From NCBI RefSeq assembly GCF_015624485.1, contig NZ_CP061378.1:6076001-6140000 (forward strand): a stretch of DNA of 64,000 nt, given 5' to 3'. The position numbers and the translations under genes are program-made. The DNA is from Bradyrhizobium genosp. L (GTDB taxonomy: Bacteria; Pseudomonadota; Alphaproteobacteria; Rhizobiales; Xanthobacteraceae). The notes below the pieces were generated by a model. That model made no database searches. It was not told where the DNA came from and saw only the letters and a list, made by a program, of their open reading frames with translations. This document shows, in pieces, positions 7,857 to 17,210 of the stretch (positions are counted from its first letter, which is position 1; the number at the start of each line of letters is the position of its first letter).

Positions 7857-9455
7857 CTACTCCCCCCACGCCGCGAACGCGTCGTTGAACGCGCGCTCGC
7901 CCGGGGCGCCCTTTTCGATCGCGATGATGGCGCGGCGCTGGTTGGTGTAGACCAGTGGCACGTCGAACCAGGAGCGCTCCTTGAGGAGCTGCATGTTGCG
8001 CGAGCGGTCCTGGTCGACGTTGGAGAGGCCGACCAGGAAGAAGCCGTCGGTGACCTTGACGGCGAGGCCGGCAAGCGGCGTGCCGCGGGCCTGCTCGTTG
8101 GACTTCATCAAGATGCCGGGCACGTTGCCGACGCCGCCATTGGCGAAATCCTGCGGCAGGATGAAGGTCAATTCCGCGGTGTGGCTCGCCGGCAGCGACG
8201 AATCGGTGTTGCGGCGGAACGACATCGTCATCTTGAACTTGCGCTCGGGGATGTCGATGTCGGCGCGCACGGCGATGTCGGGCTTCGCGTTGCCGCTTCC
8301 CTTGATCTGCTCGGTGCGCCAGACCACCGAACCGACATACTGCTTGCCCTTCGGATCCGACGGATCTTCGTCATAGAGCACGACTTTCTGCGCGACCGGC
8401 GCGACCGGCTCGCCCGACGACGAGGGCTGGCCGACGCGGTCGGTGATCTTCTTGCTCGCGGGCGTCGAGGTATCCTTCGGCGCCTCGGTGGCCGTGGTCG
8501 GCGATTTGTTGAACAGGCTTGAGACGAAGGCCGTGGCCTGCTGGCGCAACAGAATGCCGGTGCCGACCAGGATCAGCAGGATGCCGATCACGATGGCGCT
8601 CTTGAACGGGAACATCGAGCCGACGCGCGGCGGCCGCTTCGGCTCGCGCTCGGCGCTGCCGATCCGCGAACGCTGCGGCGCTTGCGGCGGCTGCGGCGCG
8701 TAGCGCTCGGCCTCCTCGATCGCCTCGTCGTAGGAATAGGGCTGCGCGTCGGGATCGGCGCCGCGGCTCTCGAGATTGGGCTCGAGCCGGTCGAACTCCG
8801 GCGAGGGCGACGGCACGTTGGCGTAGGTCTTGCGCGCGTTGCGGCTGGCCTGCGCCGCGGCGCGGCCGAGATCGTCGGCGTCGGCGGTGATGTCGCGGAA
8901 GCCACGGACGCCGGGGGCGGCCGGAGGCACCGGCGGCGGCGCGCCTTCGCCGCCGCGGCGCGGGATCGGCGGACGCTCGCGGGTCGGCGGCAATTGGGCG
9001 TCGGCAGCAGGCGCCTGCGGAGCTTGCGGCCGCGACGGCAGTGGTGGCGGCGGCGCGGATGGCGGCGCATCGGCGCGCAGATTACGCGGCGGGCGGGGTT
9101 CGCTGGCGGGACGCGGGCGCGGCGGCGCGGGATCGGCCGAACTGCCCTCGAGCGGGCGGGCGGCGCTGGCGCGGCGGAAGCTGTCGCCACCGCGGGCGGC
9201 AGCGGCGGCGCCGCCGCCGGAACGGGTGGCCTCGCGGGCGCGCTGGGCGGCTTCCGACTCGACCTTGCGGACGGCCTCTTCCAGCGACAGCCGTTCGCGG
9301 GTGATCTCGGATTCGGAGAGCGGCGGCTGCACGCTGCGGAGCTGCTGGATCAACGCCGTCCGCGCCCGCGCGTACAGCGCGCGGCGGGCTTCGCCGGGGG
9401 CGGTCGGGTCCAATCCGGCAATGGCGCGGGCGATCAGCGGGTAGTAGTCAGCCAT
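7857..9455 (-). CDS. Proline/arginine-rich one-span protein downstream of purA
   Basis: This 532-aa protein starts MADYYPLIARAIAGL. Residues 1-80 look helical (RRALYARARTALIQQLRSV). Residues 80-270 are low-complexity, rich in Pro, Arg and Ala. One transmembrane helix follows (SAIVIGILLILVGTGILL). The C-terminal region of about 190 residues appears folded (VLYDEDPSDPKGKQYVGSV, MTMSFRRNTDSSLPASHTAE). The gene starts 35 bases after the purA stop on the same strand, so cotranscription is likely. I do not recognise a function. The layout suggests a cytoplasmic N terminus and a periplasmic C-terminal domain. Confidence 0.75.
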   Translation of the reverse strand: MADYYPLIARAIAGLDPTAPGEARRALYARARTALIQQLRSVQPPLSESEITRERLSLEEAVRKVESEAAQRAREATRSGGGAAAAARGGDSFRRASAARPLEGSSADPAPPRPRPASEPRPPRNLRADAPPSAPPPPLPSRPQAPQAPAADAQLPPTRERPPIPRRGGEGAPPPVPPAAPGVRGFRDITADADDLGRAAAQASRNARKTYANVPSPSPEFDRLEPNLESRGADPDAQPYSYDEAIEEAERYAPQPPQAPQRSRIGSAEREPKRPPRVGSMFPFKSAIVIGILLILVGTGILLRQQATAFVSSLFNKSPTTATEAPKDTSTPASKKITDRVGQPSSSGEPVAPVAQKVVLYDEDPSDPKGKQYVGSVVWRTEQIKGSGNAKPDIAVRADIDIPERKFKMTMSFRRNTDSSLPASHTAELTFILPQDFANGGVGNVPGILMKSNEQARGTPLAGLAVKVTDGFFLVGLSNVDQDRSRNMQLLKERSWFDVPLVYTNQRRAIIAIEKGAPGERAFNDAFAAWGE

Positions 9456-9490
9456 TTCCACACAATTGGTGGGATATAGGTAATATCCCG

Positions 9491-10783
<1,293 letters not shown>

Positions 10784-11129
10784 TTCGAAGATGTTCCCTT
10801 TAGGTGTTTTCAGCCCATGATCGCGGCGAAAACGCGTCCGCCCACAACGATCATGCTCGGTGTGCCCAGCCTCAATCACGGCCCGAGGCCGTTCGCACGC
10901 AAGGCGCCTATCGGATAAAGGAAGCGGGTCGGCTGCGCAAGCAAGAAGGGCGCGTTTTAAGCCTTTTGGATAGGCTTCAACTCCTTGAATCCCCTGAAAA
11001 TTCCGTAACACGCGAGCCGGCGCGCGGCTGGCGGGAATTTAATGTTGGGGCGGCGTGCGGCACGCCGCGCCGACGATTGATCGCGGCCTGCATTGCGGCG
11101 ATCATCGGCTTTCACCAACCGGCGCGATC
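10784..11129. other. Divergent intergenic region between purA and the deacylase gene
   Basis: These 346 bases hold both promoters for the divergent genes. I find no convincing gene, terminator or known riboswitch in it. Confidence 0.5.
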
Positions 11130-11612
11130 ATGCCCAATTCGACACCAGCCACCATGGCGCTCAGGAAGTTCGGCCTCGCCTTCAGGCTCCACACCTATGT
11201 CTATGATTCGAGCGCCGAGAGCATCGGGCTGCAGGCCGCAGAGGCGCTCGGCGTCGAGCCGAACCGGATGCTGAAGACGCTGATGGCGGAGGTCGACGGC
11301 AGAGCCGTATGCGCCGTGGTGCCGTCGGACTGCGAGCTCAGCATGAAGAAGCTCGCCGCCGCGATGGACGGCAAATCGGCCAAGATGATGAAGCCGGCCG
11401 ACGCCGAGCGGCTGACCGGCTACCATGTCGGCGGCATCTCGCCGTTCGGACAGAAGAAGCGGGTGCCGACCGCGATCGACGCCTCCGCCCTCACCCACAT
11501 CACGATCTTCGTCAATGGCGGGCAGCGCGGCCTGCAGATCGAGATCGATCCGAACGATGCGGCACTGGCCGCAGGCGCGACGATGAAGGCGCTGACCGCA
11601 ACGCGCGACTAG
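11130..11612 (+). CDS. ybaK: YbaK/EbsC-type aminoacyl-tRNA deacylase
   Basis: This 160-aa protein of the YbaK/ProX family hydrolyses mischarged tRNA, typically Cys-tRNA(Pro). The family features visible are FRLHTYVYD at the N terminus, PNRMLKTLMAEVDG with the conserved Lys, ELSMKKLAAAMDGKSAKM, and GGISPFGQKKRVPTAID. The ATG at 11130 gives the usual family length. Upstream in-frame codons are discarded. It is divergent from purA, with no other translation gene nearby. Confidence 0.9.
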   Translation: MPNSTPATMALRKFGLAFRLHTYVYDSSAESIGLQAAEALGVEPNRMLKTLMAEVDGRAVCAVVPSDCELSMKKLAAAMDGKSAKMMKPADAERLTGYHVGGISPFGQKKRVPTAIDASALTHITIFVNGGQRGLQIEIDPNDAALAAGATMKALTATRD

Positions 11613-11647
11613 ATTACGGCCCAGGCCTTCACGTCACGGCTTGCACG

Positions 11648-11899
11648 TCACGGCTGTTCGCGCGCCCACAACATCGCCTCGACGATCGCCTCGCGGAGCT
11701 TCGGCCGCACCTCGTCGGAGCATTCGATCAGGGCCATGATCGCATTGGCGCGGGCGGCAAAGCGGTCGCGGCGCTCGTCGTCGTCGGGCGCCGGTCTTTT
11801 CAGGACGTCCATCAGCATGTCACTCTTGGCAAGGTCCGCGACCAGCGGGAATGCTTCGATACAGGTCGAGGTCACATATCCGGGCTGAACTCGTCTCAC
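11648..11899 (-). CDS. Hypothetical 83-aa protein
   Basis: This small frame starts at GTG 11899 after an in-frame stop and a G-rich GGGGGTGAG sequence. The product is mostly helical and charged (DDDERRDRFAARANAIMALI, REAIVEAMLWAREQP), without membrane segments. It is divergent from the LuxR gene and could share its control region. I do not recognise the family, and the call rests on length and amino-acid make-up only. Confidence 0.4.
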   Translation of the reverse strand: MRRVQPGYVTSTCIEAFPLVADLAKSDMLMDVLKRPAPDDDERRDRFAARANAIMALIECSDEVRPKLREAIVEAMLWAREQP

Positions 11900-11994
11900 G
11901 CCTCACCCCCAATACCCCGCAGCAATGGCTGCCGATCGACCTGCGATTGCCGCTGGACGTCGCAGCATCTGGGACAGGAGGCGCCAATTATGAT

Positions 11995-12013
11995 ACCCCC
12001 GAAATCGGGGGGT
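11995..12013. promoter_or_regulatory. G/C dyad overlapping the LuxR ribosome-binding site
   Basis: The dyad CCCCCGA-AA-TCGGGGG lies 9-25 bases before the LuxR start. Its right arm supplies the G-run that would serve as ribosome-binding site. It could be a lux-box-like operator for self-regulation or an RNA hairpin that masks translation. Both readings are inference. Confidence 0.5.
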
Positions 12014-12020
12014 TTGGTCA

Positions 12021-12794
12021 ATGGGCCTGGAACAAGCGATCTCGATCATCGAGACCTCGGCCACGATGGACGAGCTTCGCACCTCGCTGCACCGGATCAT
12101 CCAGGACTACGGCTTTTCCGGCTTCGGCTTCGTCGATGCGGGCCGGCCGGAGCTCGATCTGCCCTACTACACCGGTACCTTTCCGCGGGCGTGGGAGCGC
12201 ACCTACATCCAGAACGATTTCGTCCACAGCGATCCGGCACTGGCCCGGTCGCGCCGGACCAACACACCGTTCACCTGGAGCGAGCTGAAGCTGCCCGCGC
12301 GCAACGGCCGCAAGCGGCCGCCTGAGGTCAGGACCATGGATGCCGCGCGGGAATTCGGCTTCAAGGACGGCCTGGTGGTGCCGTTCCATTATCGCGACCG
12401 GTTCGGCGCCGTTCACTCCAGCTCGACGGTGTTCTTCTGGGAAGACCAGGAGCAAAGCTTCGACAGACTGCTCGCCGGCCACCGCCACGAGCTGCATCTG
12501 TTGATGATCTACTGGGTGCAGCGGGCGATGGACATCGTCAACCGCGACCAGCGCAACGCGCCGACCATCCTGAAGCCCGCCGACAGCGCCGAGGCGATCA
12601 AGCTGACCGGCCGCGAGAAGGAGGTGATGGCCTGGGCGGCGCGCGGCAAGACGGTCGCCGACACCGCGGAGATCCTCCACCTCTCGCCGGAGACGGTGGA
12701 GGGCTTCATCAAGCAGGCACTGCGCAAGCTCGATGCCTCCAACAAGACCCATGGCGTGGCGAAGAGCATCGCGCTCGGGATCATCGACCTGTGA
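12021..12794 (+). CDS. LuxR-type regulator with intact autoinducer-binding pocket (LuxR solo)
   Basis: This 257-aa protein has an N-terminal autoinducer-binding domain (about 20-165) and a C-terminal GerE/LuxR helix-turn-helix (about 194-250, LTGREKEVMAWAARGKT, HLSPETVEGFIKQAL). Five pocket residues conserved in TraR are present: W58, Y62, D71, P72 and W86. G117 matches the sixth. No LuxI-type gene is recognised in the window, so it is a solo. A dyad lies just upstream. It converges on the MFS gene of the neighbouring cluster. Confidence 0.92.
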   Translation: MGLEQAISIIETSATMDELRTSLHRIIQDYGFSGFGFVDAGRPELDLPYYTGTFPRAWERTYIQNDFVHSDPALARSRRTNTPFTWSELKLPARNGRKRPPEVRTMDAAREFGFKDGLVVPFHYRDRFGAVHSSSTVFFWEDQEQSFDRLLAGHRHELHLLMIYWVQRAMDIVNRDQRNAPTILKPADSAEAIKLTGREKEVMAWAARGKTVADTAEILHLSPETVEGFIKQALRKLDASNKTHGVAKSIALGIIDL

Positions 12795-12814
12795 GATGCT
12801 GACGGCGAGTGCGC

Positions 12815-14020
12815 TCAGGATGCGGTGCTGAGCTCCGGCCCAACCTTGCGCGCCCAGGCCTCGCGCCGGCGCAACAGCAACACGAACAGCGCGACCAGCG
12901 GCACCATCGCGGCCAGCAGCGCGCTGCCGGCAAACAGCGCGGCCGCCGGCGTGTGCCAGGCATCCTGCAGCCGACCCGCAGCGGGAGGACCGGCCGCCAT
13001 CAGGAGATAGAAGCAGGTGTAGAAGATGCCAAAGCCGAGCGAGCGTTCGCGCGGCTGCAACAGGCGCGCCGGCAGCGACAGGATCGCGCCCGACAGCGGA
13101 CCGACCGCGACGCCGAAGACCAGGCCTGTGATCGCCGGATGGATGCCGGCGGCGAACAGAGCGAGCGCGACGGCCGCGATCAGCCCGCAGCCGATGATGG
13201 CCGCAACCGGCCTGCCAGCACGATGCACGAGGTAGCCGCCGAGGGGGATCGCGACGATCGTGAACCAGATCGCAAGGCTGACCAGCGAGGCGGCCGTGGT
13301 CGGCGTCACGCCCTGCCCCTGCAACAGCAGCGGCGCGTAGCTGAAGAACAGGATGCAGGCGAGGTTCATCACGCCCCAGATCGTGCCCGCGACGAGCACC
13401 GGCAGCAGCACCGCCGGCGGCAGCCGCGCGGTGACATCGGAGGCCGCCTGCGCGTTCGCCTGCGGCGCAAGGCGCGGCAGCAGCGCAAACGCGATCAGCG
13501 CGGCGCAGGCCGCGGCCGCGCCCGACAGCATCACCGCCGGCCAGCCCGAGGCATGCAGCAGCCAGGCCTGCACCGGCAAGGCCACCATCGCGCCGAACGG
13601 CCAGCTCATCTGCAACAGCGACATCGCCAGCACGATCTCGCGGCCGTCGAACCAATCCGTGATCATCTTGGTGGCGACCAGGATGATGATGGTGGCGCCG
13701 ACGCCGCCGGCGAGGCGCGCCAGCAGGGCGGCGGCGAGACCGCCGGAAGCGGCGAGCGCGACGCCGGATGCGATCATCAGCGCGAGGCCGAGCGCGCCGA
13801 GCCTTTTCTCGTCGACGCGCTGCCCCAGCAGTCCGGCCGGGAAAGCGACGATCACGCCGGGCAGGAGATAGGCGCCGATCAGCAGGCCGATCGCGGCATA
13901 GTCGAGCGACAGATCATGCATCAGCGCGGACGTCGACGAGCCGATCGACTGGAATTGAAACCCGGTGGCGGCACGCGCGGCGAACAGGACGGCAAGGATG
14001 ATCCATCTGAGCCGAACCAT
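12815..14020 (-). CDS. MFS transporter, CynX/NimT-like
   Basis: This 401-aa carrier has about 12 hydrophobic segments. It begins VRLRWIILAVLFAARAATGF and has the cytoplasmic GLLGQRVDEKRLGALG loop between helices 2 and 3. The overall form fits a small-molecule exporter or importer of the cyanate/nitroimidazole-type MFS group, but the substrate is not predictable. The ATG lies 12 bases after the stop of the 71-aa gene, which puts it last in the four-gene operon 16048-12815. Confidence 0.85.
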   Translation of the reverse strand: MVRLRWIILAVLFAARAATGFQFQSIGSSTSALMHDLSLDYAAIGLLIGAYLLPGVIVAFPAGLLGQRVDEKRLGALGLALMIASGVALAASGGLAAALLARLAGGVGATIIILVATKMITDWFDGREIVLAMSLLQMSWPFGAMVALPVQAWLLHASGWPAVMLSGAAAACAALIAFALLPRLAPQANAQAASDVTARLPPAVLLPVLVAGTIWGVMNLACILFFSYAPLLLQGQGVTPTTAASLVSLAIWFTIVAIPLGGYLVHRAGRPVAAIIGCGLIAAVALALFAAGIHPAITGLVFGVAVGPLSGAILSLPARLLQPRERSLGFGIFYTCFYLLMAAGPPAAGRLQDAWHTPAAALFAGSALLAAMVPLVALFVLLLRRREAWARKVGPELSTAS

Positions 14021-14032
14021 CGCCGCTCCCGC

Positions 14033-14248
14033 TCAATCCCGGTCGCCGGCCACCAGGCTCACGCTGACGGCGTCGGACAACTCGCACAATTCGTGTTCTG
14101 AAATCTCGTTGGACGACAACCGCACCTGCATGATGGCCAAGTCGACCAGATGCGAGGCAAACGTCAGGCCGCCAGCCTGCAGAACGTTGCGCTGCTCCGT
14201 CAGCACCACAATCACGTTGCGCAACCGGCGGCTACTCAACTCATCCAT
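14033..14248 (-). CDS. Hypothetical 71-aa protein in the GNAT operon
   Basis: The ATG at 14248 (MDELSSRRLRNVIVVL) overlaps the end of the hydrolase gene by 8 bases, which indicates coupled translation. The product is predicted helical and acidic, with a Leu/Val-rich face (QRNVLQAGGLTFASHLVDLA) and no membrane segment. No family is recognised. The tight packing suggests that it works with the hydrolase or the GNAT protein. Confidence 0.65.
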   Translation of the reverse strand: MDELSSRRLRNVIVVLTEQRNVLQAGGLTFASHLVDLAIMQVRLSSNEISEHELCELSDAVSVSLVAGDRD

Positions 14249-14834
14249 ATCGATGCCCCTTGAGTGGCCGTTGCGCGGTCGCGAGCAGCCACTGGCGGGT
14301 GGCGCTCGCGTCGGCGAACAATTCGATGGCGCGCGCCGCCACCGCGTGAACCGCGGCGGCGTCGACGCCGTAGCGCGGACGGCTGATCGAGGCGTCGTCG
14401 AGGAAGGTGACCTGCTTGCCGCGATGAAAGGCATCGATCGCGGTGGCGAGGCAGCCGTCCTCGGCGCAAAAACCGGCAATCGCGAAGCCGTCGATCCGCG
14501 ACACCACGTCCTCGAACAGCGGGTTGCCGTAGCAGGACGGCTGCTCGCGCTCGAACACCATGTCGGCCCGCTTCGGCTCGAAGCCCGCGATCCAGGGCGA
14601 CGGCGGCGCCCGCTCGCCCGGCGCCGCGGCGTCGCAGCGCCGCGTAAAGGCGATCGGCAGGCCGATCGCGCGGGCGTGCCGGATCGCGACACGGCAATTG
14701 TCCAGCACGCGCGCCACAAGTTGCGGATTGTCCCGCGCCAGATCCTCGCAGCTGCGCGTCTGCAAATCGACCATCACCAGCAGGCCGGTGGACGACGCCC
14801 CGACATAGCTGCGCAGATTGATCACCGAGCTCAT
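14241..14834 (-). CDS. Isochorismatase-fold cysteine hydrolase
   Basis: This 197-aa protein has the isochorismatase/nicotinamidase fold: LLVMVDLQTR with Asp23, and AIAGFCAEDGCLATAIDAF with the nucleophile Cys128. The third member of the usual Asp-Lys-Cys triad is not obvious. The aligned stretch reads FEREQPSCYGN, with Arg or Glu in place of Lys. The start overlaps the stop of the GNAT gene as ATGA. The true substrate is unknown. Amide or C-N hydrolysis in a small-molecule pathway is likely from the family. Confidence 0.88.
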   Translation of the reverse strand: MSSVINLRSYVGASSTGLLVMVDLQTRSCEDLARDNPQLVARVLDNCRVAIRHARAIGLPIAFTRRCDAAAPGERAPPSPWIAGFEPKRADMVFEREQPSCYGNPLFEDVVSRIDGFAIAGFCAEDGCLATAIDAFHRGKQVTFLDDASISRPRYGVDAAAVHAVAARAIELFADASATRQWLLATAQRPLKGHRYG

Positions 14835-16048
14835 TGGTGGGCCGCCTCGCACAGGCCGCGGCTCGCCGAGCGCTCGAGGATACCGGGGCGGTCCCACTGC
14901 CCTTCGGGACGGATGATCCGATAGGGATCGTCCTGCAGCGTGATGCTCTGCGGATGCTTCTCGGTCTCGAGCTTGACCTCGACATAGTCGAAGTCGGAGA
15001 ACACCAGCTCGCGCCCGTCCATCAGGCGGAAGCCGCGCGATTCCCAGACCTTCAGGAAGCGCTTCTGCGAATGCGCATAGAGCGTGCGGTAGCCCTTCTT
15101 GCGGCAGAGATCGATCGCGGCGTCGAGGATCTTGCCGGCAAGCCCGCCGCCGCGGCCCTCGTGGCGGACCGCAAGCCGCTCGAGCTTGGCGAACTCGGCG
15201 AAATAGCGGATCCGCATGCAGCCGACCGGCTCGCCGTTCTTGTGGCAGATCAGGTGCGTCGCGGAGAAATCGTTGCCGTCGAATTCCTCCTCGAACGGGC
15301 AGCGCTGCTCGCCCATGTAGATCGCGCCGCGGATCGCGATGACGCGCGTCATTTCATCCATCGAGCGCACCACCTCGACTGTGACCCGATCGCGCGGCGC
15401 GGGCTCGACCTGCGGAAGGTCGCCGGAGCGGTCGAACATCTGCAGCTTCGAGGTGAACAGGCCGTCATACTGCGCGCCCGGCGTGAAGCCGAGCGGCTCC
15501 AGCACGCGCAGGCCGCCCTTGGTGACCGGACGCGAGTAGATGTTGACGCCGCGATAGAGCGGCGCGGAGAACTTCTCCAGCACCAGCGGAATGCCGGCGG
15601 CGAGCACGCCCTTGGCGTGGATGCCCCAGACATAGATCCCGGCCGGGCGCTCCGACTGCCGCGCGATGTAGCACAGCTCCGGGTTCTTGGTGTCGAGCCG
15701 GCCGTCGATCAGCCGCCTTGTCCCCTCATGGGTCAGCGGCAGCACCGCCAGGAAGCCTTCGCCCCTGGGGGCGTTGATGTCGTAACGGTGGCGCCGCGCG
15801 ATCGCCCAGAACGTATCGGGATTATGGTTAGCGACCGTCTGGAACAGCCGGTTCGCGGTCAGCCCCGGAATGTCGACGCGGGCGGCGTCGATCAATTCGG
15901 CGATGCTTTCGGCGTCAACATTGAAGATGACCGCGCGTCTGGCCATTTGCAGCGCGGTCATCCGATCGAGCGAATGTGCGGCAGATCGCCCCTGCGAGGT
16001 CGTTCCACCGGCGGTTTTACGTAGGAGATCGAGGTCGAGCGCAGTCAT
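14831..16048 (-). CDS. Two-domain GNAT-type N-acetyltransferase
   Basis: This 405-aa protein has a C-terminal GNAT domain (about 222-345). It shows EEFDGNDFSATHLI, VGCMRIRYF, KLERLAVRHEGRGGGLAGKI (the acetyl-CoA loop RGGGLA) and KVWESRGFRLMDG. The N-terminal half (about 40-195) looks like a degenerate second GNAT unit (CYIARQSERPAGIYVWG, KGGLRVLEPLGF). It is the first gene of an operon whose downstream genes overlap, and it lies 73 bases from the divergent LysR gene. The acyl acceptor is unknown. LuxI synthases share this fold, but this is not a typical LuxI. Confidence 0.85.
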   Translation of the reverse strand: MTALDLDLLRKTAGGTTSQGRSAAHSLDRMTALQMARRAVIFNVDAESIAELIDAARVDIPGLTANRLFQTVANHNPDTFWAIARRHRYDINAPRGEGFLAVLPLTHEGTRRLIDGRLDTKNPELCYIARQSERPAGIYVWGIHAKGVLAAGIPLVLEKFSAPLYRGVNIYSRPVTKGGLRVLEPLGFTPGAQYDGLFTSKLQMFDRSGDLPQVEPAPRDRVTVEVVRSMDEMTRVIAIRGAIYMGEQRCPFEEEFDGNDFSATHLICHKNGEPVGCMRIRYFAEFAKLERLAVRHEGRGGGLAGKILDAAIDLCRKKGYRTLYAHSQKRFLKVWESRGFRLMDGRELVFSDFDYVEVKLETEKHPQSITLQDDPYRIIRPEGQWDRPGILERSASRGLCEAAHQ

Positions 16049-16121
16049 TCCATTCGTCTCTTGGTTGTGGAAAGCCCGTAGTTCTGCAATGAATAATGAA
16101 AGGAGAATGGAGGCATTTTGT

Positions 16122-17210
16122 ATGCACTCAGGTGAGCGCAGGGGTGCGCACGGTGGTGCGCACATCCCGGGCCGGATGGCCAATTGGGATCTGATCCGGA
16201 TCTTCCTCGAGGTGGCCCGGATCGGCAGCTTTCGTGCGGCGGCAGAGCAGCTGAACATGTCGGCCAACTTCCTGAGCAAGCGCATCGCGCTGCTGGAGCG
16301 GGCCTACAACACCACGCTGCTGACGCGGCATGTCGACGGCATCCGCCTGACGCGGGAAGGCCAGCAGATCCTGGAAGCCGCCAAGCGGATGGAGGAGGCC
16401 TCGTTCGGGCTCGAGCGCGCGCTCAACCAGGCGACGCCGGCGCTCAGCGGCGAGGTGCGCCTGGCGGTGACCGAGGGGCTCGGCACGTTCTGGCTGGCGC
16501 CGCGGCTGGTCGAGTTCCAGCGGGTCTATCCGGGCCTGCTGGTCGATCTCAACTGCGAGATGCGCTCGGCCGACCTGCTCCGGCTCGAGGCCGACGCGGC
16601 GGTGCAGCTCGAGATGCCGGAGCAGCCCGACCTCAAGCGGCTGAAGCTCGGCCGGCTGCACATCATGCCGTTCGTCAGCCCGTCCTATGTCGAGATCTAC
16701 GGCATGCCGAAGGGGCCCGACGACATCAGGCAGAACCACCGCATCGTGATCCAGGACGCCGAGCAGACCAAGGGCAAGGAATGGTTCGACCTGCATGCGG
16801 GACGCGAGCAGGTCGGCTTCGTCGCGATGCGCAACAACGTCTCGACCGCGCATCTGTGGTCGATCGCGAAAGGCGCCGGCATCGGCTGGCTGCCGACCTA
16901 CGTGCCCGCGCTCGGCGATCCGCTGATCCCGCTCGACATCGGCTACAAGTTCGAGCTCGACATCTGGCTCGCCTATCATCCCGACGCCAAGAAGATTCCG
17001 CGCGTGCGCCAGCTGATCGACTGGATCGTGCAGTCGTTCGACGGACGGAAATATCCCTGGTTCAGCGACGAGTTCGTGCATCCGAAGGATCTTCAGCGCG
17101 CCTACAAGGATGCCGAGCCGCTGGTGAATCTGTTCGCCGGCTTCAAGAAGGTGTCGCGTCCGAAGGTCGTCCCGCTGCTCGCGAAACGCTCATCGGGGGG
17201 CGAGCGATGA
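16122..17210 (+). CDS. LysR-family transcriptional regulator
   Basis: The ATG at 16122 has an ideal GGAGG site 8 bases upstream and gives 362 aa. A shorter start at 16176 (MANWDLIRIFLEVARIGSF) would begin right at the helix-turn-helix. The DNA-binding region reads SFRAAAEQLNMSANFLSKRI. The substrate-binding domain follows from about residue 110. It is divergent from the GNAT operon, so it probably controls it. The stop overlaps the next gene as ATGA. Confidence 0.9.
   Translation: MHSGERRGAHGGAHIPGRMANWDLIRIFLEVARIGSFRAAAEQLNMSANFLSKRIALLERAYNTTLLTRHVDGIRLTREGQQILEAAKRMEEASFGLERALNQATPALSGEVRLAVTEGLGTFWLAPRLVEFQRVYPGLLVDLNCEMRSADLLRLEADAAVQLEMPEQPDLKRLKLGRLHIMPFVSPSYVEIYGMPKGPDDIRQNHRIVIQDAEQTKGKEWFDLHAGREQVGFVAMRNNVSTAHLWSIAKGAGIGWLPTYVPALGDPLIPLDIGYKFELDIWLAYHPDAKKIPRVRQLIDWIVQSFDGRKYPWFSDEFVHPKDLQRAYKDAEPLVNLFAGFKKVSRPKVVPLLAKRSSGGER

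Noticed and set aside
12018..13655. 545-codon minus-strand frame
   Set aside because: It overlaps the LuxR and MFS genes in the wrong frames and has no family features.
14831..16048. Canonical LuxI autoinducer synthase
   Set aside because: Length (405 aa) and the RGGGLA acetyl-CoA loop fit a general GNAT. The LuxI invariant residues are not all present in order.
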